Assembly: GCF_024707125.1 (NCBI RefSeq)
Contig: NZ_JANQAH010000003.1
Span: forward strand, 186,001 to 250,000
DNA from: Devosia sp.
Lineage (GTDB): Bacteria; Pseudomonadota; Alphaproteobacteria; Rhizobiales; Devosiaceae
Reading direction: 5' to 3'
DNA length: 64,000 nt
Part shown: one piece after another, positions 52,928 through 61,306 of the stretch
Layout: each line of letters opens with the position of its first letter
How positions within the stretch are numbered: position 1 is the stretch's first letter
Notes under the pieces: model-generated
The model's database searches: none
The model's input: the letters and a program-made list of their open reading frames with translations, nothing else
Told to the model about the DNA's origin: nothing
Made by a program: the position numbers and the translations under genes

Positions 52928-53760
52928 GTTCTCCCCTCCTCGAAGTCGAAAATCTGCGCGTTTCGTTTCCGACCCATTCCGGTCGCGTCGAAGTGGTGAA
53001 GGGCCTCTCCTTCACCCTCGGTCGCGAGCGGCTGGGCATTGTGGGCGAGAGCGGGTCGGGCAAGTCGATGACTGGCCGCTCGATCCTCAAACTCATCCGC
53101 AAGCCCGGTGAAGTGACCGCCGACAAGCTGCGTTTCGAGGGGATCGACATCCTCGACCAGAACGAAAAGCAGATGCGCGCCATTCGCGGCGCCCGCATTT
53201 CCATGGTCATGCAGGACCCGAAATTCTCGCTCAACCCGGTGATGACTGTTGGCGAGCAGATCGCCGAAGCACTGGTGACGCACCAGAGGCTGGGCCGCAA
53301 GGAAGTGCAGCAGCGCATTCTCGACATGCTTGTTGCCGTCCGCATCAACGATCCCGAGCGCGTGGCCAAGCTTTATCCGCACGAAGTTTCGGGCGGCATG
53401 GGCCAGCGCATCATGATCGCAATGATGCTGATCCCTGAGCCTGAACTGCTCATCGCCGACGAGCCGACCTCGGCACTCGACGTTTCGGTGCAGGCGCAGG
53501 TGCTCGACATCATCGATGATCTGGTCACGAGAAAAGGCATGGGCCTGATCCTGATCAGCCACGACCTGGCGCTGGTCAGCCGCTACTGCGACCGCATCCT
53601 CGTGATGAATGCCGGCCGCGTGGTTGAAGAATGCGCCGCCGGGCAACTCGACAAGGCGCAGCACCCCTACACGCGGGGCCTGCTTGCGGCCATGCCGGTG
53701 ATTGACGAAACACGCGACGAATTGCCGGTGCTCGACCGGACACAATGGGCGGGCACATGA
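52924..53760 (+). CDS. Peptide ABC transporter ATPase (DppD/OppD type)
   Basis: A 278-residue nucleotide-binding subunit. Walker A is GESGSGKSMTGRSIL near residue 40, the signature is VSGGMGQRIMIAMML, and Walker B is PELLIADEPTSALDVSVQAQ. Only a short OppD-type C-terminal extension is present (HPYTRGLLAAMPVI). It overlaps the preceding permease and the following ATPase gene by four bases each. Confidence 0.94.
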   Translation: MSSPLLEVENLRVSFPTHSGRVEVVKGLSFTLGRERLGIVGESGSGKSMTGRSILKLIRKPGEVTADKLRFEGIDILDQNEKQMRAIRGARISMVMQDPKFSLNPVMTVGEQIAEALVTHQRLGRKEVQQRILDMLVAVRINDPERVAKLYPHEVSGGMGQRIMIAMMLIPEPELLIADEPTSALDVSVQAQVLDIIDDLVTRKGMGLILISHDLALVSRYCDRILVMNAGRVVEECAAGQLDKAQHPYTRGLLAAMPVIDETRDELPVLDRTQWAGT

Positions 53761-54488
53761 GCGCACTTACCCTCAAAAATCTCGACATTTCCTATGGCGA
53801 CACCAAGGTCGTGCATGGGGTGAACCTCGACGTCCCGGAAGGCGAAAGCTTTGCCCTCGTCGGGGAAAGCGGCTCGGGCAAGTCGACGATCCTGCGCGCC
53901 ATTGCCGGGCTCGCTCCGGAATGGACCGGCGAAATTTCGGTGCTGGGCAAGCCGCGGACCCATGGCGTCGACCGCAATGTCTCGCGCACTGTGCAGATGG
54001 TGTTCCAGGACCCTTACGGCTCGCTGCATCCGCGCAAGACCATCGACTCCGCCCTCTCCGAGCCGCTGGCCATTCATGGCATCGGCAATCGCGGGGAGCG
54101 GGTTGAAGCGGTGCTGAAGCAAGTCGGTCTCGACCAGCGTTTTCGCTTCCGCTTCCCGCACCAGCTTTCGGGCGGCCAGCGCCAGCGTGTCGCCATTGCG
54201 CGGGCGTTGATGCTCGAGCCCAAGGTACTGCTGCTCGACGAGCCGACTTCGGCGCTCGACGTTTCGGTGCAGGCGGAAATCCTGAACCTCCTCAAGCGCC
54301 TGCGTCGGGAACAGAACCTCACCTTCCTGATGGTGACGCATAACCTGCCCGTCGTGAGCTTCCTCTGCGACCGCCTCGCCGTGATGCGACATGGCAAAAT
54401 CGTCGAGATTGCCGACGTCGCCCAGCTCAAGCAAGGCGACCTCAAGGAGCCCTATTCGCGCGAATTGCTCGCCGCGACGGCCGCCTGA
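53757..54488 (+). CDS. Peptide ABC transporter ATPase (DppF/OppF type)
   Basis: A 243-residue second nucleotide-binding subunit. Walker A is GESGSGKSTILRAIAG, the signature is LSGGQRQRVAIARAL, and Walker B is PKVLLLDEPTSALDVSVQAE. It is shorter than typical DppF, which ends in a longer substrate-side domain. The ATG at 53757 is within the previous stop (ATGA). The next gene, GAF, starts 25 bases on. Confidence 0.93.
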   Translation: MSALTLKNLDISYGDTKVVHGVNLDVPEGESFALVGESGSGKSTILRAIAGLAPEWTGEISVLGKPRTHGVDRNVSRTVQMVFQDPYGSLHPRKTIDSALSEPLAIHGIGNRGERVEAVLKQVGLDQRFRFRFPHQLSGGQRQRVAIARALMLEPKVLLLDEPTSALDVSVQAEILNLLKRLRREQNLTFLMVTHNLPVVSFLCDRLAVMRHGKIVEIADVAQLKQGDLKEPYSRELLAATAA

Positions 54489-54512
54489 TATTTCATACTA
54501 AGGACTATTCGA

Positions 54513-55004
54513 ATGACTGACCATTCCGCCGCCCTCGCCGCATTTGACGCGGCCATTGCCGAGGCCAAGGGTGTCGAAGCGGCCTTTGCCGCGCTGCAGA
54601 CGCTGACTGAAGCCACCGTGGGCGTGAAGCTTTTCACCTATATGACCGTCGACATGGCCAATGAACTGGCCCGCCGCGCCTATACGAGCGATGCCCTCAG
54701 CTACCCCACTTCGGGCACCAAGCCGATCCACTACGACGCCTGGTTCGACATCGTGCACAAGCAGCACGCCTATTTCGTCGCCAACACGATCGAAGACATC
54801 GCCAAGGTGTTTCCCGACTATGAGCTGATCAACTCGCTCGGCTGCCAGTCGGTGGTGAACATGCCGGTCATACTTGGCGGCGAACTGGTCGGCACGGTCA
54901 ACATGCTGCACGAGACGGATTTTTACACGCCGGAACGCGTTGCAGAGATCAAGGCAGTGCTGTCGATTCCGGCGAAATTGGCAGCGGCGGTTGTTGCGCG
55001 CTGA
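54513..55004 (+). CDS. GAF-domain protein
   Basis: A 163-residue protein that is essentially one GAF sensory fold, residues about 15-160. Features are VGVKLFTYMTVDMANELARR, YPTSGTKPIHYDAWFDIVHK and LGCQSVVNMPVILGGELVGT. There is no output domain, so it must act as an enzyme or partner. The free-methionine-sulfoxide reductase subclass is a possibility, but I do not see its full cysteine set. It lies 25 bases after the peptide ATPase and before a terminator, so it is the last gene of the transport operon. Confidence 0.88.
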   Translation: MTDHSAALAAFDAAIAEAKGVEAAFAALQTLTEATVGVKLFTYMTVDMANELARRAYTSDALSYPTSGTKPIHYDAWFDIVHKQHAYFVANTIEDIAKVFPDYELINSLGCQSVVNMPVILGGELVGTVNMLHETDFYTPERVAEIKAVLSIPAKLAAAVVAR

Positions 55005-55026
55005 AGCTAAAGTTCTCGTATAGAAT

Positions 55027-55063
55027 CAAAAAGGCCCGTGGTGATCACCACGGGCCTTTTTTT
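55027..55063 (+). terminator. Terminator of the peptide transport operon
   Basis: AAAGGCCCGTGGTGATCACC followed by ACGGGCCTTTTTTT is a palindrome with a run of seven T, 24 bases after the GAF gene stop. Confidence 0.92.
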
Positions 55064-55096
55064 GCTTTGAGCTTCACACCAGGCTACCCCACCCCA

Positions 55097-55171
55097 CGGT
55101 GTCATTCCCGCGAAAGCGGGAGGCCCTGTTTTAGGAAACGGAGGTCCCCGCTTTCGCGGGGATGACACAGT
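55097..55171. repeat. REPIN-type doublet palindrome, copy 5
   Basis: GTCATTCCCGCGAAAGCGGG opens and CCCGCTTTCGCGGGGATGAC closes it, between the GAF gene terminator and putA. Confidence 0.87.
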
Positions 55172-55188
55172 GGAAGAGAGGAAAGCCC

Positions 55189-58100
55189 TCAGCTCGCCGT
55201 GGCGATCAGCGTGGCGTTGCCGCCGGCTGCCGTGGTGTCGATGCAGACGTGGCGTTCATGCTGCAAGCGTGCGACGTCTTCGGTTGACGTCAGCACTGGC
55301 AGGATCGGACCGTCGCGACCGGCCAGGGTCTTGCGGATGGTCGACAGCGTTGCGTCATCGCCGAACCAGGCGACAGCGTCGAAGGTGGTGGCGACGCCAA
55401 GCATGTCCTTATCGAGCGAGGCGACCAGCGGCACGCAGCCGGCCTGGCCGGCCATGACCTTCTGGGCCGAGATATCGGCTTCGGTCGGGCCAAGGCACAA
55501 CAGGGTGCCGCGCGGCGAGACGTGCAGCACATTGCTTTCGCCCGTCGGGCCCGGCAGCGTTTCGGCGGCAGCCTGCAGGCCGGAATGGCCCTTGGTGAAG
55601 CGCGCGACATAGTGCGGGCCGCCAGCCTTGGGGCCGGTGCCCGAGAGGCCCTCGCCACCAAAGGGCTGGGAGCCAACGACGGCGCCGATCTGGTTGCGGT
55701 TGACGTAGATATTGCCGGCGTGAACTGCCGAAGAAACCTTCTTCACGCGGCTCGAAATGCGGGTGTGCATGCCGAAGGTGAGGCCATAGCCGGAAGCGTT
55801 GATGGCGTCGATGACGCTATCGAGCTCGTCGGCCTTGAAGGTCGCGACGTGCAGCACGGGTCCGAAGATTTCTTCCGGAATTTCCCCGATGCCACCGACC
55901 TTTACGACGGTGGGCGCAACGAAGGTGCCAACGGCGGGCGCCTTCATGGCGTGAATCACCTTTCTCGCGTTAACATCCACATAGGACTGGATTTTCTTGC
56001 GCGCCGGCTCGTCGATGATCGGGCCGATATCGGTGGCGAGATCCCAGGGATTGCCGAGGGTCAGTTCGTCCATCGCGCCCTTGAGCATTTCGATGGTCCG
56101 CGCGGCAGCATCTTCCTGCACATAGAGAACGCGGAGCGCCGAGCAGCGCTGGCCGGCCGACTGGAAGGCCGAGGCGAGAATGTCGCGCACGGCCTGTTCG
56201 GGCAGCGCGGTCGAGTCGACGATCATGGCGTTGAGGCCGCCGGTTTCGGCGATCAGCGGCGCCTTGGCGTCGACATGTTCGGCCATGGCGCGGTCGATGC
56301 GATGGGCCGTCGGCAGTGAGCCGGTGAAGGCGACGCCGGCGATACGCGCATCCGAAGTCAGCGCTGTGCCGACATCCGGGCCGCCCGGCATGAGCTGGAT
56401 TGCGTCGGTCGGGATACCGGCTTCGTGCATCAATTGCACGGCGCGGAAGGCGATGAGCGGGGTCTGCGGCGCCGGCTTTGCCACCACCGGATTGCCGGCA
56501 ACGAGCGCCGCGGCGATCTGGCCGGAGAAGATGGCGAGCGGGAAATTCCACGGCGAGATGGCCACGAACGGACCGCGGGCAGCAGCCAGCGGCTTGGTCT
56601 CGGCTTCGGCTGCGTAATAGCGCAGGAAGTCGACGGCCTCGCGGACCTCGGCGATAGCATCCGCCCAGGACTTGCCGGCTTCACGAGCCAGCAGCGCGAA
56701 AAGTTCGGCGCGGTTGGCTTCGTAGAGGTCGGCGGTCTTGCGCAAGAGTTCAGCGCGGGTGCCGACAGCGGTCTGCGACCACTTGCTGGCAACGGCGGCG
56801 GAGATTGCCGTGGTAACACCCTTGGCCGAGGCGGAAACCACCTGGCCGACGATGTCGGTGGGGTCAGCCGGGTTGATGACCGGCGTGGTTTCGCTGGAGG
56901 CTTCGGCAACCGGCAGCGGCGTTGCCAGCCACTGGGTCTTGCAGAAGGCTTCGCGGGCCGCATTCACGGCGCCGAAGGCCACCGGATCGGTCAGGTCGAG
57001 ACCGGCCGAATTGCGGCGCGCGCCGAAGACGGCGTCGGGCAGCGGGATGTTCGGGTTGGCAAAACCATCGAGCGCCAGGAGCTTGGTGATCGGGTCTTCT
57101 GCGACCTTGGCGGCCGGAATGTCCTCGTCGGCGATCTGGTAGACGAAAGAGCCATTGGCGCCGTTTTCGAGCAGGCGACGCACGAGATAGGCTAGCAGAT
57201 CCTTGTGCGGACCGACGGGCGCATAGATGCGCGTGGTGGTGCCGTGGTTGGTGCGCAGCACTTCGTGCAGGCGCTCGCCCATGCCGTGGAGGCGTTGGAA
57301 CTCATAGGTGTCGTTTAGGCGACCGGCCTCAGCCGCCAGATGCAGCACGGCAGCGGCCGTGTGGGCATTGTGCGAGGCGAACTGGGGGTAGATGCGCTTC
57401 TTGGAAAAGAGCTTCCGGGCGGCAGCGATGTAGCTGACGTCGGTGATGGCCTTGCGCGTATAGACCGGGAAGCCCGGCAGGCCGAGCACCTGGGCGCGCT
57501 TGATTTCGGCGTCCCAATAGGCGCCCTTGACGAGACGCACCATGACCTTGCGATCGTACTTTTCGGCCGTGGCTTCGAGCCAGTCGATCAGCGGCAGCAC
57601 GCGCTTGCCATAGGCCTGCACGACAATACCAAAACCCTCCCAACCGGCGAGTTCGGGCGTTGCCAGCACGGCTTCGATGATTTCCATCGAGAGATCGAGA
57701 CGATCGGCTTCTTCGGCGTCGATATTGAAGCCCATATTGGCTTCACGGGCGGCAATGGCGAGTTTCCGAGTCGCATCAACGAGTTCGGTAAGAACGCGTT
57801 CGCGCTGCGCGAACTCGTAGCGCGGGTGCAGCGCCGAGAGTTTTACGGAAATACCGGGATTGTCGCGCACAGCCGAGGAGGTGCAGTGCGGGGCGAGCGT
57901 GGCGATGGCGTCCGAATAGGCCTTGAAATAGCGCTCGGCGTCTTCGGCAGTGCGGGCGGCTTCGCCCAGCATGTCGTAGGAATAGCGGTAGCCGAGGGAT
58001 TCCGGCTTCTTCGCATTAGCGACGGCTTCGTCGATGGTGCGGCCGAAAACAAACTGGCTGCCGAGGAGGCGCATGGCCTGACCGACGGCGGTGCGGATGA

Positions 58101-58560
58101 CCGGTTCGCCGAGGCGGGCAATGGCGCGGTGCAGCGCGTTCTTGGGGCCGACTTCGGGGTCACCCAGCACGTCGGCGGTCAGGTTCAGCGCCCAGGACGA
58201 AAAATTGACCAGCGTGTTCGATGACGAGCCAAAGTGGCTGGCCCAGTCGGAGCCGCCGACCTTGTCGTGGATCAGCGCATCGACGGTCTCGGCATCGGGC
58301 ACGCGCAGCAGCGCTTCGGCCAGCGACATCAAAGCCACGCCTTCGTCGGTGGCAAGACCATACTCGGCAAGGAAGCTCTCCATCAGCCCGAGCTTGTTGC
58401 CGGTGCGGACTGATGTCACCAGCTTTTCGGCATGGCCGGAGATGGACTGGCGCTGGGCCGCGTCGAGGCCGGTGGCTTCGATCAGCTGGGGGACGAGGAT
58501 GTTTTCATCCGCATAAATGCGGTTGCGCATGGTGTCGCGGAAGGCGGTCGTGTCGGTCAT
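55189..58560 (-). CDS. putA: Bifunctional proline dehydrogenase/glutamate-semialdehyde dehydrogenase PutA
   Basis: An 1123-residue enzyme oxidising proline to glutamate. The proline dehydrogenase domain lies in about residues 150-450, with VMVRLVKGAYWDAEIKRAQV and IYPQFASHNAHTA. The aldehyde dehydrogenase domain follows from about residue 530, with the nucleophile Cys806 in SAGQRCSALRVLY. A C-terminal domain of about 140 residues ends it. It begins MTDTTAFRDTMRNRIYADEN and lacks the ribbon-helix-helix DNA-binding domain of E. coli PutA, so it cannot repress itself. The divergent PutR is the likely regulator. Confidence 0.96.
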   Translation of the reverse strand: MTDTTAFRDTMRNRIYADENILVPQLIEATGLDAAQRQSISGHAEKLVTSVRTGNKLGLMESFLAEYGLATDEGVALMSLAEALLRVPDAETVDALIHDKVGGSDWASHFGSSSNTLVNFSSWALNLTADVLGDPEVGPKNALHRAIARLGEPVIRTAVGQAMRLLGSQFVFGRTIDEAVANAKKPESLGYRYSYDMLGEAARTAEDAERYFKAYSDAIATLAPHCTSSAVRDNPGISVKLSALHPRYEFAQRERVLTELVDATRKLAIAAREANMGFNIDAEEADRLDLSMEIIEAVLATPELAGWEGFGIVVQAYGKRVLPLIDWLEATAEKYDRKVMVRLVKGAYWDAEIKRAQVLGLPGFPVYTRKAITDVSYIAAARKLFSKKRIYPQFASHNAHTAAAVLHLAAEAGRLNDTYEFQRLHGMGERLHEVLRTNHGTTTRIYAPVGPHKDLLAYLVRRLLENGANGSFVYQIADEDIPAAKVAEDPITKLLALDGFANPNIPLPDAVFGARRNSAGLDLTDPVAFGAVNAAREAFCKTQWLATPLPVAEASSETTPVINPADPTDIVGQVVSASAKGVTTAISAAVASKWSQTAVGTRAELLRKTADLYEANRAELFALLAREAGKSWADAIAEVREAVDFLRYYAAEAETKPLAAARGPFVAISPWNFPLAIFSGQIAAALVAGNPVVAKPAPQTPLIAFRAVQLMHEAGIPTDAIQLMPGGPDVGTALTSDARIAGVAFTGSLPTAHRIDRAMAEHVDAKAPLIAETGGLNAMIVDSTALPEQAVRDILASAFQSAGQRCSALRVLYVQEDAAARTIEMLKGAMDELTLGNPWDLATDIGPIIDEPARKKIQSYVDVNARKVIHAMKAPAVGTFVAPTVVKVGGIGEIPEEIFGPVLHVATFKADELDSVIDAINASGYGLTFGMHTRISSRVKKVSSAVHAGNIYVNRNQIGAVVGSQPFGGEGLSGTGPKAGGPHYVARFTKGHSGLQAAAETLPGPTGESNVLHVSPRGTLLCLGPTEADISAQKVMAGQAGCVPLVASLDKDMLGVATTFDAVAWFGDDATLSTIRKTLAGRDGPILPVLTSTEDVARLQHERHVCIDTTAAGGNATLIATAS

Positions 58561-58611
58561 GGAAGAGCACTCAAAAGCGTTGCCTTAAAATGCCAGAAGC
58601 CGGGAAGTCGT

Positions 58612-58674
58612 TTCGCCTATTTGTATGGCCGTCTCGCGACGACAGTGGTAATTTCAGCCCACCAAGTAGGCGAA
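58612..58674. promoter_or_regulatory. Inverted repeat in the putA-putR intergenic region
   Basis: TTCGCCTA (58612-58619) and TAGGCGAA (58667-58674) are exact reverse complements separated by 47 bases. Spacing centre to centre is 55 bases, about five helical turns. Paired sites are expected for an Lrp-family octamer such as PutR. Confidence 0.6.
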
Positions 58675-58680
58675 GTGACC

Positions 58681-59148
58681 ATGAAAACAGTCGTTCTCGA
58701 AACTTTAGACCAAATCGACCGGAAGATTCTGGATGAGCTGGCGCGCGATGGCCGTTTGAGCGTCGCTGAACTGAGCCGCAGGGTCAATCTTTCCAAGACG
58801 CCGTGCCAGGCTCGGATCAAGCGTCTGGAGGCCGAAGGCTACATCCTCGGCTATCGCGCAGTTATCGATCCCAAGCGCCTGGGCCTGCCCCATGTTGCCT
58901 TCGTGGAGGTCAAGCTTTCAGACACGCGCAAGGCAGCGTTGGCGGCCTTCAACAAGGCGGTGCGGTCCCTACCTGAGGTCGAACAGGCGCATATGATCGC
59001 CTCGAGCTTCGACTATCTCCTGAAGGTTCGCACCAAGGACATCGCGGCCTATCGCGAAGTGTTGGGCGAAAAGATCTCCGCTCTGCCCCATGTGGCCCAT
59101 ACCAGCACGCATGTCTCGATGGAGGCCGTTAAGGACGACGCCGAATAG
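58681..59148 (+). CDS. putR: Lrp/AsnC-family regulator PutR
   Basis: A 155-residue regulator. The helix-turn-helix is LDELARDGRLSVAELSRRVN, then LSKTPCQARIKRLEAEGYI. The ligand domain (RAM) has HMIASSFDYLLKVRTKDIAA. The phrase SKTPCQARIKRLE is typical of PutR of rhizobia and Rhodobacter, which activates the divergent putA in the presence of proline (established). It lies 120 bases from putA, with a matching inverted repeat between them. Confidence 0.93.
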   Translation: MKTVVLETLDQIDRKILDELARDGRLSVAELSRRVNLSKTPCQARIKRLEAEGYILGYRAVIDPKRLGLPHVAFVEVKLSDTRKAALAAFNKAVRSLPEVEQAHMIASSFDYLLKVRTKDIAAYREVLGEKISALPHVAHTSTHVSMEAVKDDAE

Positions 59149-59287
59149 TTCTGCGATTTCATGCGGATTGCGACGGAAAGCCCAGAAATTAGTCTTGTGT
59201 TAACTCGGGCGCAAAAATAGGCTGAATTTCCGAGGGAGCACACTCAAACGCCAGCGGTCCCAAGCCTGCTGGAACAGGGAACAAGAC

Positions 59288-60325
59288 ATGTCACGTATCG
59301 TCGCAACCACTCTCGCGCTTGGCCTTGCCGCCACCGCGGCTTTTGCCACGCCTGCCTTCGCGCAGACCAAGACGCTCACCATTTCCTGGTGGGGTTTCAA
59401 CGGCGAAAAGCTCGAATCCATTATCCTGGCCCCGTTCCGCGAAAAGTGCGGCTGCGAAATCCAGTTTGAAACCGGCAATAATGGCGAGCGCCTGAACAAG
59501 CTGCAGATCCGCAACGGTGCCGGCGTCGACGTGGCCTATTTCACCGACGCTTTCAGCCAGCAGGGCATCGAGCTGGGCCTGTTCCAGGAGCTCGACCGCT
59601 CCAAGCTCCCGAACATTGAAGGTCTCTATGACCTCGCCAAGGACCCGCAGGGCGGTTACGGCCCGGCTTACTCGATCGGCCGCGTCGGCGTCGTCTATGA
59701 CAGCGCCAAGGTAACGACCCCGATCACCTCGTGGAACGACCTGTGGCGTGAAGACCTCGCCTCCTCCCTGTCGCTGCCGGGTATCACCACCACGGCTGGC
59801 CCGATGGTTGTGGTCAAGGCCGGCGAACATCAGGGCGTCGATGCCTTCGCAGACGCCGATGGCGCCTTTGCCGGTGTCGAGGCCCTCAAGCCGAATGTCG
59901 TGAAGAACTACAACACCGGTTCGGAGATGATTAACCTCTTCTCGACCGGCGAAGTGACCGCTGCCATCGCGCAGGATTTCACCCTGGCTCAGATCCAGGC
60001 CGCCGTGCCGACCGTTGTCTGGGCCGACCTTTCGGAAGGCTCGATCGCGACGCTGAACACGGTCAATATTCCGAAGGGCGCTGCCGAGCCGGAACTGGCC
60101 TATGAGTTCATCAACTTCATCCTGTCGCCGGAAATCCAGCAGCAGCTGGCCGAGCAGGGCGTTGACGCTCCGGTCAATACCGCCGTCACGCTGACCCCGG
60201 AACAGGCTGCGCTCTGGACCTATGGTGCAGACGTGATCGCTGGCCTGCAGAGCATCGACTCGGCCGCGCTCAATGCAGCTAAGGGCGGCTGGGTTGATCG
60301 CTGGAACGAAATCTTCGGCATGTAA
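59288..60325 (+). CDS. ABC transporter substrate-binding protein (PotD/PotF-like)
   Basis: A 345-residue periplasmic protein of the polyamine/iron type (SBP_bac_8). The signal peptide ends TPAFAQTK near residue 26. NGEKLESIILAPFREKCGCE starts the first lobe; AYSIGRVGVVYDSAKVTTPI and FSTGEVTAAIAQDFTLAQIQ follow. The Asp and Trp residues that bind polyamine amines in PotF are not obvious to me, so the ligand is open. Two permease genes, an ATPase gene and an amidohydrolase gene follow on the same strand. Confidence 0.9.
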   Translation: MSRIVATTLALGLAATAAFATPAFAQTKTLTISWWGFNGEKLESIILAPFREKCGCEIQFETGNNGERLNKLQIRNGAGVDVAYFTDAFSQQGIELGLFQELDRSKLPNIEGLYDLAKDPQGGYGPAYSIGRVGVVYDSAKVTTPITSWNDLWREDLASSLSLPGITTTAGPMVVVKAGEHQGVDAFADADGAFAGVEALKPNVVKNYNTGSEMINLFSTGEVTAAIAQDFTLAQIQAAVPTVVWADLSEGSIATLNTVNIPKGAAEPELAYEFINFILSPEIQQQLAEQGVDAPVNTAVTLTPEQAALWTYGADVIAGLQSIDSAALNAAKGGWVDRWNEIFGM

Positions 60326-60370
60326 GATTTTCGGGTGGGGGAAACGCGAGTTTTCCCCACCTCTACTTTG

Positions 60371-60445
60371 AGGTCATTCCCGCAACCCCGGGAATCCCGT
60401 ATTGCACTGAATGAGAGATTCCCGTTACCCGCGGGAATGACGTGG
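60371..60445. repeat. Degenerate REPIN-type doublet within an operon, copy 6
   Basis: GTCATTCCCGCAACCCCGGG opens and CCCGCGGGAATGAC closes the copy, with changed inner bases. Unlike the other copies it lies between two genes of one operon, the binding protein and the first permease. Confidence 0.75.
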
Positions 60446-60481
60446 TGGTTGAGGGGCTACCAAAGAAAAAGGCCATAGGCG

Positions 60482-61306
60482 ATGAAACGCTTTGCAGGCT
60501 GGACGCTGGCTTCGCCGGCAACCCTGCTGGTGCTGCTGGGGCTAGTCGCCCCCGTTGCAGCCACGATCTACACGACGTTCGGAACGCCGGGCGGACCATT
60601 TGCTACCTACCAGGCCTTCTTCGGCAGCGGCTTCCGTCGCACGGTGCTGCTGCGGACCATCAATGTCTCGTTGATCGTCACGGTCATCGCGCTGGTGATC
60701 GGCTTCATCACTGCCTATGTGGTGTCGCGTGCACCGGGCTGGCTCAAATCCATCCTGATCATCGCCGCAGTCTTTCCGCTGCTGACCGGCGTTGTCGTGC
60801 GCTCGTTCGCCTGGCTCATAATCCTGGGCAAAAACGGCATCCTCAATTCGACGCTGATCAATCTCGGCCTCATCGGCGAACCGCTCTCCATGCTCTACAC
60901 GCAGGGATCGGTGATCGTTGCCATGGTCTATCTCTTCGTGCCGCTGATGGTCCTCACCCTTGTGGGCGTGCTGGAAGCCATTCCCGATGACCTGATCCAG
61001 GCCTCGGCCTCGCTCGGCGCCAATTCGTGGGCAACCTTTACGCAGGTCATCCTGCCGCTGGCCGTGCCCGGCCTCATCGTCGGCGCCGTGCTGGTCTTTA
61101 CCGGCAGCTTCACCTCATACGCCACGCCCCAGCTACTCGGCGGCGAGCAGGTGATGATGATGGGTACGCTGATGTATCAGCAGGCCATGGTCACCTTTGA
61201 CTGGGTGAGCGCCTCCACCATCGCCGCCATCATGGTGGTGATCACCATTGCCATCGTCATGGCGATGAATGCCGCGGCCCGCCGCCTCAACCCGATGACC
61301 GTCTGA
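60482..61306 (+). CDS. ABC transporter permease (PotB/PotH-like)
   Basis: A 274-residue inner-membrane protein with about six helices. The first is LASPATLLVLLGLVAPVAAT, and the ATPase-contact EAA loop is EAIPDDLIQASASLGANSWA followed by ILPLAVPGLIVG. The 157-base gap from the binding-protein gene holds the degraded repeat. Its TGA shares one base with the ATG of the next permease. Confidence 0.92.
   Translation: MKRFAGWTLASPATLLVLLGLVAPVAATIYTTFGTPGGPFATYQAFFGSGFRRTVLLRTINVSLIVTVIALVIGFITAYVVSRAPGWLKSILIIAAVFPLLTGVVVRSFAWLIILGKNGILNSTLINLGLIGEPLSMLYTQGSVIVAMVYLFVPLMVLTLVGVLEAIPDDLIQASASLGANSWATFTQVILPLAVPGLIVGAVLVFTGSFTSYATPQLLGGEQVMMMGTLMYQQAMVTFDWVSASTIAAIMVVITIAIVMAMNAAARRLNPMTV

Noticed and set aside
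94..60445. Repeated 20-base palindromes considered as a CRISPR array
   Set aside because: Copies are many kilobases apart, paired head to head, with no regular spacers and no cas genes.
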